From the NCBI RefSeq assembly GCF_049860805.1, contig NZ_CP187555.1, forward strand, positions 186,001 through 250,000: DNA of 64,000 nucleotides. Reading direction: 5' to 3'. This document shows, piece by piece, positions 35,801 to 44,121 of this stretch. The notes under the pieces were generated by a model. The model made no database searches and was not told the DNA's origin. It was given only the letters and a program-made list of their open reading frames with translations. Made by a program: the position numbers and the translations under genes. Numbering within the stretch: the stretch's first letter is position 1; each line of letters opens with the position of its first letter. Source of the stretch: Parabacteroides sp900760525 (GTDB lineage Bacteria; Bacteroidota; Bacteroidia; Bacteroidales; Tannerellaceae).

Positions 35801-36816
35801 CCTCCGATAAAGTATTTAAACGGGACATATTCTTTGGGAAGATAGTTGATCCCTCCGAAAAAGGTAGTGACCCATATCCCCCCTTCGCGGTCTTTTGTGA
35901 TCGAATAGACCGCGTTGTCGGAGATGGTATATTCGTTTGTCAGTGATTTTTGCAGATGCGTGACGCTCCGGTCTGTCATATTCAGGATATAGACTCCTGA
36001 TTCGGATGCGACCCAGTAGGTATTCTCGCTGCACTGCTTGATGTCCCGAACCTGTATGTCCGGGATGATTGTTTCAACTTTCCGGCTGTGTTTGTCGTAA
36101 AACTTGAGCCCTGCGCGGTCTGTCCCGGCCAGTATGCCCCAGTCCGGTACGAGACAGAGCTTAGAGAGGCTGATCGGATTTCCTTTTTCCATTTCGGTCA
36201 GGATCGGGATGCGGGTGAACTTGTCTGTTTCCGGTTTGTAGAAAAACAGGTCGGTACGTCCGGCGAGGATCGGATCACCCTCTTCGGTCATCGTGATGTC
36301 TATCAGGTTTATCTGTTCTCCTTCGGGATAGAAATGCGGACTGCTTTCACCTGAAAGGGCATAACGGGCAATCCGGTTATAGCTCATCAGCCAAAGATTC
36401 CCTTTTTTGTCTTCCCTAATTTGCTGAAAATACTCCGGGGTGTTGTTGCTGTCCGAAAAGGTGAGGGAATGAAAAGTTTCTGTTTGATAGTCGTAATAGC
36501 AGGTGTGTGAAAAGGTGCAAACCCATAACTTCCCTGTCGAATCTTCGAAAAGGCTGATGATCCTGTCGTTCGGCAGGCTTTCCGGGTCGTACGAGTTATA
36601 GCGGTAGATGCGGAACTGGTGCCCGTCGAAACGGTTCAGCCCGTCGTCCGTCCCGAACCACATGAAGCCTTTTTTATCCTGCAGGGCGCAATAGACCGTG
36701 TTGTGCGACAATCCCTGTTTATTGGTATAGTGGCGGAAATACAAATCGTGTGCCTTACCGGAACGGGGGAAGAGGAGCGACAGTATGCCCAATAGAATGA
36801 TAAGGAATGTTCTCAT
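32857..36816 (-). CDS. Hybrid two-component system regulator (HTCS)
   Basis: One-protein sensor and regulator of 1319 residues. I chose MRTFLIILLG at 36816 since it opens a signal peptide (1-22) and lies downstream of the likely transcription start; the frame is open ten codons further. Order: two seven-bladed propellers of Reg_prop repeats (about 25-660, with recurring G.W.GT..G), a Y_Y_Y domain (~690-765), a transmembrane helix (~772-795), HisKA with the His in FITHEIRTP (~826), HATPase, a receiver with the Asp of IISDVMMP (~1116), and an AraC-type helix-turn-helix (~1225-1315). It senses an oligosaccharide in the periplasm and activates the adjacent locus. Confidence 0.96.
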   Translation of the reverse strand: MRTFLIILLGILSLLFPRSGKAHDLYFRHYTNKQGLSHNTVYCALQDKKGFMWFGTDDGLNRFDGHQFRIYRYNSYDPESLPNDRIISLFEDSTGKLWVCTFSHTCYYDYQTETFHSLTFSDSNNTPEYFQQIREDKKGNLWLMSYNRIARYALSGESSPHFYPEGEQINLIDITMTEEGDPILAGRTDLFFYKPETDKFTRIPILTEMEKGNPISLSKLCLVPDWGILAGTDRAGLKFYDKHSRKVETIIPDIQVRDIKQCSENTYWVASESGVYILNMTDRSVTHLQKSLTNEYTISDNAVYSITKDREGGIWVTTFFGGINYLPKEYVPFKYFIGGKTHPGMPGNAVREICPDQYGNLWLGTEDNGINRYSPATGEITNFSRTNPAHPLSATNIHGLLADGNRLWVGTFNTGIDLLDIPSGKIIKRYTRTNTENRLPADFILCFCKLSENEILIGTSEGLALFDKKEECFTPWETEIKSMVRQIYKDSKGDIWLATTSGAYRYSQKDKKFAHYTSNRERSQTIGDNNVTSIFEDSKNRIWVATVYGFSLYNEISDSFNRITVENGLPSNIVHRILEDDEHLFWIATANGLVRFNPETYVMKTYSYTDGLPEAQFNYCSAYKMPDGTMYMGTINGMIAFNPRDFKEDVYSPSVCITRIDVQDDRIGAPKYNVNRIMKSGELKLPHNRSTFTLSYVALSYTSPDAIQYAYRLEGSDKDWIYMKQNKDVTFANLSPGNYVFRVKSTNSSGIWQDNETTLRITVTPPFWATGWALLIYFLILCLLIVLWYNYKKAKLEEKHRINREIFESKKEKELYNAKIQFFTFITHEIRTPLTLIKAPLEKILRSGDGTPATQENLRIIEKNTGRLLDLSNQLLDFRKTESRGFKLNYVTTDVVLWLETILHPFRPAFEQADKDFTVKLPELPFEACLDREAFAKIVSNLVSNALKYSDSRISLELLPPSGEERMFTLLVTNDGHLVPDSEAENIFNPFYRLKETENQQGSGIGLSLAHSLTEFHRGKLFYRQTPDGLNQFVLMLPEQQEDSYRIAAGNEKEKAEMVTLAETGKPVILIVEDQDDMRHFIARELAKTYQVLEAENGKVALDLVRKNTVNLIISDVMMPLMDGFELCNEVKNDVNVSHIPFILLTAQHNLQSRLKGLNTGADAYMEKPFSIELLTAQVSNLLKSRELLNKTYLEKPLAPVASLAISQVDDIFLRKLNDYLEENLSNEALSVEMLADTMGMSTSSLYRKVKGLSGLSPNDFIRIARLKKAIQLMQNGENRIGEIAFQVGFSSPAYFSTCFQKQYGKTPSEYLRQTGTKS

Positions 36817-36843
36817 GCCCTGCGAGTGTTTTTTTATCCGGTA

Positions 36844-36851
36844 CAAAAGTA
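36844..36851 (-). promoter_or_regulatory. -7 box (TACTTTTG) for the HTCS gene
   Basis: Minus-strand match to TAnnTTTG. Transcription from it would begin near 36837, leaving the ATG at 36816 as the first usable start. It gives the regulator its own promoter, separate from the hydrolase operon 80 bp upstream. Confidence 0.5.
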
Positions 36852-36928
36852 AGGATTTTTAGCAGAACATTCAATATATGCTTCGTCCCGCCCTGTCCCA
36901 GTGGACGTGGGGCAGGACGAAAGCCTGT

Positions 36929-38968
36929 TTATCGGACCGGAAACTCCGTAATTCGGAGGGTGGTGCATCCGTAAGGGATCAACTCGATCGTTTCCTCGTC
37001 GCCGAAGTCTTTGCCCTGTTGCGTGTAGTAGGGAACCGGGCCTGCTGAACCTCTGACTTGCGTCCAGCCGTTCAGCCGCATTGCTTTCGTTTTGATGCGT
37101 ATGGGGGCGTTCTCGACGTTCCACGGATAGGAGCTGGTCCTATCTGATTTTTCAACCGTGAAAGCATCCTTGAGCCGGTCGGGCGAGAAGGAACGGGCCG
37201 GCAGGGCGTAGTTCCAGGGACTGTCAGACGTCACCTCGTAATACCATTTGCCGTACACGTCCGATTTATCGCCTTCGAACGTTTTCTTTTTCCATTTCTC
37301 ATTCATCTTCAGGGCGTAGAGCAGCGGCCCGCGTTCGACGACGGCACTGTTTTCATACCAACGGCTGACATTTACCTCCATCGGCAGTTCGAGGGTCAGG
37401 ATGTCACCTTCCTCCCATTCCCGGTTAATGCGTGTGACGGTTCCGGGGTAGGCATCGACCGTCAGCAGTTTGCCGTTGAGCTTGACGACTGGCTGCTTGC
37501 ACCAGTCCGGTATACGCAGGTGGAAAGGGAAGAAGGCCTTTTTCACTTTCTTGTCCGTAAACGAAATATGATAGCGCACTGTCTCTTCGAAAGGATAGGC
37601 CGTCTCCTCTTTCATGTTCACTTCGATTCCTCCTGCCACCCGTGCCGTTACTTGCGAGGGGGCGAAGATTAGGGAGGCAAGCCCGTTGTCGGCTGTCGCA
37701 TACCAGAGATTCTGTACGAATTTGGGCCAGCCTTGGTGAAGGTTGGACGTACAACAAGGATAACCGGTGAGTTCGCCGAAAAGCAGGTCGGTGTCGTCGT
37801 GCGGGGTGGAGAACTCCCTCCATTCGCGGGTGACGGCGATCTGGTTGGTCTGCTGGTAATACTGACGGGCGGAGTAGTCGTCGGTCACTTGTGTGGGCAG
37901 GGCGTTGTAGGCCACGCGTTCCAGGTGGTCGGCCCATTGCATATCGCCCGTGACCTCCAACATTGTCTCCAGGGAGTACATCATCTCTACGGCCGTGCAA
38001 AGCTCCGAGCCTGTCGTCGGTTGGCCGAAGCGCAGCAACTCGTCTCCTCCCCAAAGGCCGGTGGGCAACCCGATGGTGTGGCGGATGTCGTTGACCGCTT
38101 GACGGGTGGCTAGGATTTGCGTGGGATCTTTGCTTTGCTGGTAATAAACGATCGGTTCCTTGAAGCCTTGTGCGAGGTTCACGCAGTGCAGGCTGTGTTG
38201 GCGTCTGAGGTGGTTTTGATGTAGGAAGATATCAGTCCAGTCGAACGTCTGTTTATGGATCAACTCGCCTAATTCCAACAGGAATTTGTCGCCGGTGATG
38301 TTGTACAGCCAATAGACGGCCATCAGGTTATCCCCACCGCGTTGTTCTCCCCAAAAGGTCCATTTCCCTAACGGGTTTTTGGGTAGTTCGGCCAGTTGGT
38401 AACGGAAATACCGAGTCATGAAGTCGATCACGCGCCGGTCCTGCGTAGCTGTGTAGTATTGCTGCATGACTTTTAGCATGACCATCTTGGGCCACCAGTC
38501 TTGTGCGTTGTTGCGTTGAAGACCGGGCTCGTAGTCGCGGTCGGTGTCGGGGCCGAAGTAGCCGTTGGGTTTTTGTGATGCCAAGGTCCATTCGATCCAG
38601 GGTTGTACCTTTTCAATCAATGCTTTGTCGTTCAGTAGATAAGCCAGTGGTAGAAGGCCGTCGATCCAGTACGGACCCCGTTCCCACACATCGCCGTCTC
38701 CACCGAGCCATCCGTTCCGTGGCCCCATCACTTTCGTGTAGACCTCATCCAGGCGTCCGGTCATGCCGTCGCGCATACGGGTCAGTTGATCGTGCATCCA
38801 CCCTTCGGCTCGGATAGTTCCGAGCGGCAGTTGAATGTAGTCTTTTTGCAAGAGCGGATGCCGGTTGTTTTGGTAATTGCCGTTTGCCGGTTCTTCGCCG
38901 GCGGTTGCGGCAGTCGCCACCGTGAGGGTGGCGACTGCTGTCAGGAATATGTTTTTCAATCTGTTCAT
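36929..38968 (-). CDS. DUF1680 / GH127-GH146-like glycoside hydrolase, secreted
   Basis: 679 residues with a cleavable signal peptide (about 1-23, ATA-GEE), so periplasmic. It belongs to the same DUF1680 branch as the protein at 30361: LPLGTIRAEGWMHDQL, VWERGPYWIDGLLPLAYL, QDWWPKMVMLKVMQQYY. The zinc/catalytic motifs are E-L-C in TTGSELCTAVEM and C-C in GYPCCTSNLHQG. A C-terminal beta-sandwich carries FHLRIPDWCKQPVVKLNG. Predicted beta-L-arabinofuranosidase or related furanosidase. It starts 20 bp after the GH127 gene and is the last hydrolase of the minus-strand operon before the HTCS gene. Confidence 0.9.
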   Translation of the reverse strand: MNRLKNIFLTAVATLTVATAATAGEEPANGNYQNNRHPLLQKDYIQLPLGTIRAEGWMHDQLTRMRDGMTGRLDEVYTKVMGPRNGWLGGDGDVWERGPYWIDGLLPLAYLLNDKALIEKVQPWIEWTLASQKPNGYFGPDTDRDYEPGLQRNNAQDWWPKMVMLKVMQQYYTATQDRRVIDFMTRYFRYQLAELPKNPLGKWTFWGEQRGGDNLMAVYWLYNITGDKFLLELGELIHKQTFDWTDIFLHQNHLRRQHSLHCVNLAQGFKEPIVYYQQSKDPTQILATRQAVNDIRHTIGLPTGLWGGDELLRFGQPTTGSELCTAVEMMYSLETMLEVTGDMQWADHLERVAYNALPTQVTDDYSARQYYQQTNQIAVTREWREFSTPHDDTDLLFGELTGYPCCTSNLHQGWPKFVQNLWYATADNGLASLIFAPSQVTARVAGGIEVNMKEETAYPFEETVRYHISFTDKKVKKAFFPFHLRIPDWCKQPVVKLNGKLLTVDAYPGTVTRINREWEEGDILTLELPMEVNVSRWYENSAVVERGPLLYALKMNEKWKKKTFEGDKSDVYGKWYYEVTSDSPWNYALPARSFSPDRLKDAFTVEKSDRTSSYPWNVENAPIRIKTKAMRLNGWTQVRGSAGPVPYYTQQGKDFGDEETIELIPYGCTTLRITEFPVR

Positions 38969-38988
38969 GGTGATAGGATGATGTTATG

Positions 38989-40842
38989 TTATTCTTGATA
39001 ATCGACCCAAACTTTCATCTTGCCTGCTTCGCGGTTATCCCAGGCATAGTAGGGGATGAAATGTAACGTTTGCCCGTCCGATGTCGCTTTGATCGAGCGG
39101 ATGCCGCCCAGCTTGTCCGGTTCGTCTTTGACCTCGAAGGAGGAAGAGGCCGTCAGTGCGAGGTCGGCAAAGTCTTTCGTGTTGTCTGTCTCCTCGAGGC
39201 AATAGACCAACGGTCCGCGTTGCAGGGCTCGCTTGCCGGTATTTTGCCGTACGCGCGGGTCGGCCGACACTTTTTCGACCGGCATATCCATATCGAGCAC
39301 GATCTGGTCGCCGCTCTTCCACTTCTTGATAACGGCATATCCCTTTTCGGTCGCGCTTTCAACCTTGCTCCCGTTGACTGACAGGATGTATGATTTGCAC
39401 CATCCGGGTATGCGGATGCGCAACTCCTTGCCGAGCGGTTGTTCGGACGTGACGGTCAGCTTGACCTGCCCGTCCCAAGGGTAGTCCGTTTCCTGTTTCA
39501 TGACAACCTTTTTTCCATCGATCTCGACTTCGGTGGTATTTCCGATGAAGAGGTTTACCCATAAGGCCTTGTCCGATGTTCCATAGATATAGTTCCCGAT
39601 GGAAGGCAGGAAACGCGAGATCTGGCTCGGGCAGCAGGCGCACCCGTACCAGGCTTGGCGGTGATGGTCTCCGTTCGATTCCAGCGGATTGACGTAGAAG
39701 AAGCGGTCTCCAGCCAGTGAGACGCCTGCCAGTGCACCGTTGTACATCGAACGTTCCAGCACGTCTACGTATTTTGAATCGCCAGTGAACTGGTTCATGC
39801 GTTGGTTCCAGTAGACCATCCCGACAGAAGCGCAGGTTTCGCAGTAGGCATCGAGGTTTGGCAGGTCATAGTCTTCCGTGAAGCCTTCGTTGTGCCGTGA
39901 AGAGCCGATCCCGCCGGTCACGTACATATTACGCAGTACTACGTCATCCCAGAGACGGTTCATGGCTTCGATATAGGCGGTGTCCTTTTTCAAAGCCGCC
40001 ACGTCTGCCATCCCGCAGTACAGGTACATACAGCGGACGGCATGGCCCGAAATGTCTGTCAATTCTCTTACCGGGATGAGGTCCTGGTAGTAGGCGGGAT
40101 CCCATTTTCCTTCGTCGCCCTTGCTCCCGTACCCGTGTCCCCGTTCTTCGAGCAGCCAGTTGGCGAAGTCGAGATACTTTTGCTGGTCGGTCGTCCGGTA
40201 CAGTTTCACCAAAGCCAACTCGATCTCTTCATGCCCCGGTACCCAATGGCGTTTGCCCGGGCCGAACAGCTCCATCATGTGGTCTGCCATACGGATGCTC
40301 ACGTCAAGCAGTTTCCGTTTTCCGGTAGCTTGGTAGTAGGCGACGGCGGCTTCCATCATGTGGCCGGCGCAATACATCTCATGTTTGTCCATGTTGTTCC
40401 AGCGTCTGTCTTGTCCGGTCAGCGTGTAGAACGTATTGATGTATCCGTCCGGTTGCTGGGCTGCCGCGATCTTGTCGATCCATTCGTCCGCCTTCTTTTC
40501 CAGTTTGGGGTCGGGATTGTTGATCAGGCTGTAGGCGATCCCTTCCAGCGCTTTATATACGTCCGAGTCATCGAAGAAGATGCCGGAGTGTTTCCCTGTC
40601 CCTTTCGCTGCATTTTCGAAATTCTGCATTCTTCCCGTCTGGTTTTCTATCTGGTCGATGCAGACAGGAAGCGTGGCCGAGGTGTGTTTTGCGAGTCGTG
40701 GCGACCAAAAGTTGTCCTGGATATGCACATGCGAGAAGTCTATCTGGTCGATCATTTTCAAAGGGGGAGCGGTTACTTGGTCTTGTCCGCCACATCCCCA
40801 TAATGCCATACAGGCAAACGGTAATAGGAAATACTGTTTCAT
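38989..40842 (-). CDS. GH127 beta-L-arabinofuranosidase, lipoprotein
   Basis: 617 residues, lipobox LWGC (Cys17). This is closest in layout to characterised GH127 enzymes such as HypBA1 of Bifidobacterium. The zinc site is E335-x-C337 and C403-C404, and a glutamate 16 residues before E335 (E319) sits where the general acid/base is in HypBA1. Other motifs: FWSPRLAKH, SDVYKALEGIAYSL, AAQQPDGYINTFY, CAGHMMEAAVAYY and YVTGGIGS. It should remove terminal beta-L-arabinofuranose from oligosaccharides in the periplasm. The two neighbouring genes lie 16 and 20 bp away, on the same strand. Confidence 0.93.
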   Translation of the reverse strand: MKQYFLLPFACMALWGCGGQDQVTAPPLKMIDQIDFSHVHIQDNFWSPRLAKHTSATLPVCIDQIENQTGRMQNFENAAKGTGKHSGIFFDDSDVYKALEGIAYSLINNPDPKLEKKADEWIDKIAAAQQPDGYINTFYTLTGQDRRWNNMDKHEMYCAGHMMEAAVAYYQATGKRKLLDVSIRMADHMMELFGPGKRHWVPGHEEIELALVKLYRTTDQQKYLDFANWLLEERGHGYGSKGDEGKWDPAYYQDLIPVRELTDISGHAVRCMYLYCGMADVAALKKDTAYIEAMNRLWDDVVLRNMYVTGGIGSSRHNEGFTEDYDLPNLDAYCETCASVGMVYWNQRMNQFTGDSKYVDVLERSMYNGALAGVSLAGDRFFYVNPLESNGDHHRQAWYGCACCPSQISRFLPSIGNYIYGTSDKALWVNLFIGNTTEVEIDGKKVVMKQETDYPWDGQVKLTVTSEQPLGKELRIRIPGWCKSYILSVNGSKVESATEKGYAVIKKWKSGDQIVLDMDMPVEKVSADPRVRQNTGKRALQRGPLVYCLEETDNTKDFADLALTASSSFEVKDEPDKLGGIRSIKATSDGQTLHFIPYYAWDNREAGKMKVWVDYQE

Positions 40843-40858
40843 GGTTTTAAAATTGATA

Positions 40859-42415
40859 TTATAATTTGCAACTGATTTTTGTCAAAGTAGGAGAGGTTGC
40901 CGCCTTTTCCCCGTTGATGAAGATCGACAGCCCGGCTCCCTGTTTATATTTCTCGCCTGTCTTATCATAAAGCACGCATATTGTTTTGCCGCGATAAGTC
41001 AGATTGTCCAAGCAAAAATAGTCCCAATATCCTTCCGGTATCAGCGGGTTGATATTGAGTATATCCTCTTCACTTGGTCGGATTCCGATTAACCCGTTGA
41101 TAACGAGGTCGCAGAATAAGGAATGATTGTAATCTTTTCCGCGCTCTTCGGGCTTCCGGTTGCGTTCCGACAACATCGTCCTGGATATCCAATCGCCTGT
41201 AAAAGGGTTCAAGTTTTCGTCAATCCACGGTATCAGTGTGCCGTGCGCATCCTTTTTATACTGACTTCGTGTGTAAATCGAGAATAAAGTTATGAAATCT
41301 CGTGAACTTACAAAAGATTGCGTCTGATTATTTAACAAATTAGCGAATCCTACCAATGTCATCGAGGTCGCGTATGGCCAGGATGGGCCGTTCCATTGAC
41401 ACTCATGTCCTTCGTATGCTACTTTGAATTGAGGGTGGCATTGTTCGGCAGTCGTTGGCCCGTAAGGAGCGAAAAAGTGTCGTGTGTCCATCAGGAATTT
41501 CCAGGCAACGGCATAGTTTACAGGTGCCAAGTCGAATGCCCAGGGCGTATATCCATGTAGTTCGCGTACGTTTTTTAAAGAGGCATCATCTTCAACAGGA
41601 AGTACTTTTAAAAATTCCGCTTGGGGATCCCATAAATAGTGGAACATGTTTTCTTTGACCCGGCAGGCTTCGGCTTCGAGTGCTTGTGCTTGGTTGTCGT
41701 TTTTCCAATGTGCGATTTTGGATAAGATCTCGGCTTCGGCTGCCATATAGGAGTTGATGGTTGCCCGGAAACCATGTCCGCCGATCGATACTTCCATACC
41801 GTCTTCTCCGTCTTTTTGCCAGAACAATCCTTTTTCGGCTATGAATTTTTCTTTTTTCCATTCTGAATAGTTTTGTGAGAGTTCCGGATATAACTCTTTC
41901 AGCAATTGATAATTCCCCGTAATCATGCAATATTGGTAGATTGCATGGGCAACGGGAAAACTATAGGAATGCGTGTCACCTCCTCCCCTTAGCCAATAGT
42001 AGGCATAGTCTTTGAGGAAACCGGAGTGTTTCAGCCACCTGCCTTCCCGAAAATGGAACCAAGCCGGGCAACAGATGCCATTGTGCTTTCCTGCCCATGG
42101 GACATCTGGAAGGAATTCAGTTACAATGAACCCGTCCGGCGTCTTTTTCAGATGTTTTCGGAAAGTCCACCAGCGGAAATAATAGATTTCCTCGATGTTC
42201 TTGTCCGGACATTCGAATAGCGGTATATTGCCGGATAAAAACTCTTTCGTTTGTCTGTTCGGAATATGTTGCACATACACTTCCTTGTCTTGCTCGTTGA
42301 ACCGGTCGATATACAAGTCCATTATGTCAGGATCGAGAATCTGTCCTGTGGCTGTATATGGAAAAACCGTGACTGCGAGGAGGGGGTACAGGAAAAGGAT
42401 TACGAATTTGTTCAT
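40859..42415 (-). CDS. MGH1-like (alpha/alpha)6-barrel glycoside hydrolase
   Basis: 518 residues with a signal peptide (about 1-24). The body is a single alpha/alpha toroid: FRWWTFRKHLKKTPDGFIVTEFLPDVPWAG, GFLKDYAYYWLRGGGDTHSYSFP, GLFWQKDGEDGMEVSIGGHGFRATINSYMAAEA and YEGHECQWNGPSWPYATSMTL. These are typical of the mannosylglycerate hydrolase-like / GH63-like clan seen in many Sus-type loci. Candidate acids are the Asp in QKDGEDG and the Glu residues around YEGHECQW, by analogy only. The true substrate is unknown. It follows susD after a 76-bp gap that contains a stable hairpin. Confidence 0.8.
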   Translation of the reverse strand: MNKFVILFLYPLLAVTVFPYTATGQILDPDIMDLYIDRFNEQDKEVYVQHIPNRQTKEFLSGNIPLFECPDKNIEEIYYFRWWTFRKHLKKTPDGFIVTEFLPDVPWAGKHNGICCPAWFHFREGRWLKHSGFLKDYAYYWLRGGGDTHSYSFPVAHAIYQYCMITGNYQLLKELYPELSQNYSEWKKEKFIAEKGLFWQKDGEDGMEVSIGGHGFRATINSYMAAEAEILSKIAHWKNDNQAQALEAEACRVKENMFHYLWDPQAEFLKVLPVEDDASLKNVRELHGYTPWAFDLAPVNYAVAWKFLMDTRHFFAPYGPTTAEQCHPQFKVAYEGHECQWNGPSWPYATSMTLVGFANLLNNQTQSFVSSRDFITLFSIYTRSQYKKDAHGTLIPWIDENLNPFTGDWISRTMLSERNRKPEERGKDYNHSLFCDLVINGLIGIRPSEEDILNINPLIPEGYWDYFCLDNLTYRGKTICVLYDKTGEKYKQGAGLSIFINGEKAATSPTLTKISCKL

Positions 42416-42431
42416 AAGGACATTTTTTTAT

Positions 42432-42468
42432 TTGCCGGGAAGCATGGCGAGAAGCTGCTTCCCGGCAA
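42432..42468 (-). promoter_or_regulatory. Intercistronic hairpin between susD and the hydrolase genes
   Basis: TTGCCGGGAAGC (42432-42443) pairs perfectly with GCTTCCCGGCAA (42457-42468), a 12-bp stem with a 13-nt loop. On the minus strand it is followed by A-rich rather than T-rich sequence, so it is not a standard terminator. It may protect the susCD mRNA 3' end or reduce read-through to the enzymes. Confidence 0.65.
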
Positions 42469-42491
42469 GGTCTGTAAATAGATTGCGCTTG

Positions 42492-44105
42492 TTATTTATA
42501 ATTAGGGTTTTGTTCCAAGTTGGGATTGGATGTCAAAACCTTTTCCGGTATAGGAAAAACGGATCGGTAATCTCCTTGCGGCTTGTGTGAGAGCCAGCTT
42601 TTTTTCGTGTAGACGCCGAACCGGATGGCATCTCGTCTGCGATGCATCTCCCATGCGAATTCCCAACCCAGTTCATCGTACATCCGGCCGAACCGAACAG
42701 GATCTGTGCTTCCTTTGTCAGTAACCGTATAGTGTTCCACATATCCATATTGGTATGAACTGTTTTCTTGTAACTGCGCATCAGTTACTGTCGCCAATTC
42801 AGGGTTGTCTTTGAACGCCCGTTTGCGGACTTCCGTGACCAAGAGACCGGCCCCCGGTTTTCCCGAACGCAATAGGCATTCCGCTTTCATCAGCAGAACT
42901 TCTGCGTATCGGAACAGAGGCACATCCGTTTCGGATGAAGATTGCTCACCTTTTACGATTTCGAACTTGTTCATGCGGTAGCCTTCCATCTCGCTGGTGT
43001 AATTCCCGTCTGGAAGATCTTTCGTATAGACAAGGGGTTCTCCCATTTTATCGTATGTCCCGTATAGCGGGCTTCCGTCTGCCGCCAGTTGTTCACCCAT
43101 CAGCCAACTGTCGGTCAGACGGGAATCTTCGGGGGCGTACGTGTCGATGAATTGAGTGACTCCCATAGCCGAACCACATCCCCAGGGAGTCGCTTCGGTT
43201 TCGTATTTCTTTTTCAGTTCCCCGTGCCAGGAAAACATGTGGATCGAATTGCCCCCGGCGATATTCGCATCGAACGGGATGGTGAAAATGACCTCTTTGG
43301 ATGTTTCCACGCCTGTAGAGCGGAAGGAGGCTTTGTAGTTGTCTGACAATGCGAACTTGTTGCTGTTTATGATGTCGTCGCACTGCCGGATACAATCGTC
43401 CCAGTGTGCTTCGCCTGTATATACTTGGGCATTCAGGTATATGTTTGCTAACAGCGTCTTTGCCGCCCATTTGTTCATCCGCCCGTAAAAGTTCCCGCCT
43501 TGTTCTTCGCTTAAAGAAGGGATGATCTCTTGCAGCTCCTTTACGACAAAGTCGAAGATCTCTTTGCGGCTGCTTTTGGAGGGCAGTTCCATCGTGGTGG
43601 TCGTGACTAACGGGGCGTCTCCGAAGTTGTCGCAGATTTGCCAGTAATAGTAAGCTCTCATGGCCCGTAGTTCCGCCAATCCCATAGTCTTGTCTGTTTC
43701 GGAAGGTGCCGGTAAAACGCCGTTTTCTATTTGTTCTATCACTTTGTTGCATAATAGGGCGCCTTGATAGAAGTTGGACCATATTTCAGAGACGTGTCCC
43801 TGTTCGGAGTTCCACGTTTGGTAGTGCATACGTCGATAGATACCGCCGTCATCCCAACCGGAAGCATTGGGGGGCATGACAATGGCATCTGCACTGACTT
43901 CTTGTGCTACGAAATATCCTCCATGGCTGGGGAAACTCCTGAGTTGGCTATACACGCTGGCGACAGACGGTGAGAAATCATCGGTCGTGTAATGGTAGGT
44001 CTGTTCGGTTATTTTGGAATATACTTTTTCATCCAAGTCATTGCTACAGGAAACGATTGTTCCGGAGCAACATAACGCTAAAAACAATTTTATATAAGTA
44101 TTCAT
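42492..44105 (-). CDS. SusD/RagB-family surface glycan-binding lipoprotein
   Basis: 537 residues, lipobox IVSC (Cys near 20). SusD features: EQTYHYTTDDFSPSVASVYSQLR at the N terminus, TPR-like helices with LAELRAMRAYYYWQICDNFGDAPLVT, NKWAAKTLLANIYLNAQVY, and the C-terminal RYAEVLLMKAECLL...ELGWEFAWEMHRRRDAIRFG ending with NPNLEQNPNY. It pairs with the SusC 16 bp upstream. The likely ligand is an arabinose-containing glycan, from the enzymes downstream. Confidence 0.96.
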   Translation of the reverse strand: MNTYIKLFLALCCSGTIVSCSNDLDEKVYSKITEQTYHYTTDDFSPSVASVYSQLRSFPSHGGYFVAQEVSADAIVMPPNASGWDDGGIYRRMHYQTWNSEQGHVSEIWSNFYQGALLCNKVIEQIENGVLPAPSETDKTMGLAELRAMRAYYYWQICDNFGDAPLVTTTTMELPSKSSRKEIFDFVVKELQEIIPSLSEEQGGNFYGRMNKWAAKTLLANIYLNAQVYTGEAHWDDCIRQCDDIINSNKFALSDNYKASFRSTGVETSKEVIFTIPFDANIAGGNSIHMFSWHGELKKKYETEATPWGCGSAMGVTQFIDTYAPEDSRLTDSWLMGEQLAADGSPLYGTYDKMGEPLVYTKDLPDGNYTSEMEGYRMNKFEIVKGEQSSSETDVPLFRYAEVLLMKAECLLRSGKPGAGLLVTEVRKRAFKDNPELATVTDAQLQENSSYQYGYVEHYTVTDKGSTDPVRFGRMYDELGWEFAWEMHRRRDAIRFGVYTKKSWLSHKPQGDYRSVFPIPEKVLTSNPNLEQNPNYK

Positions 44106-44121
44106 GATAAGTACGTTACGA

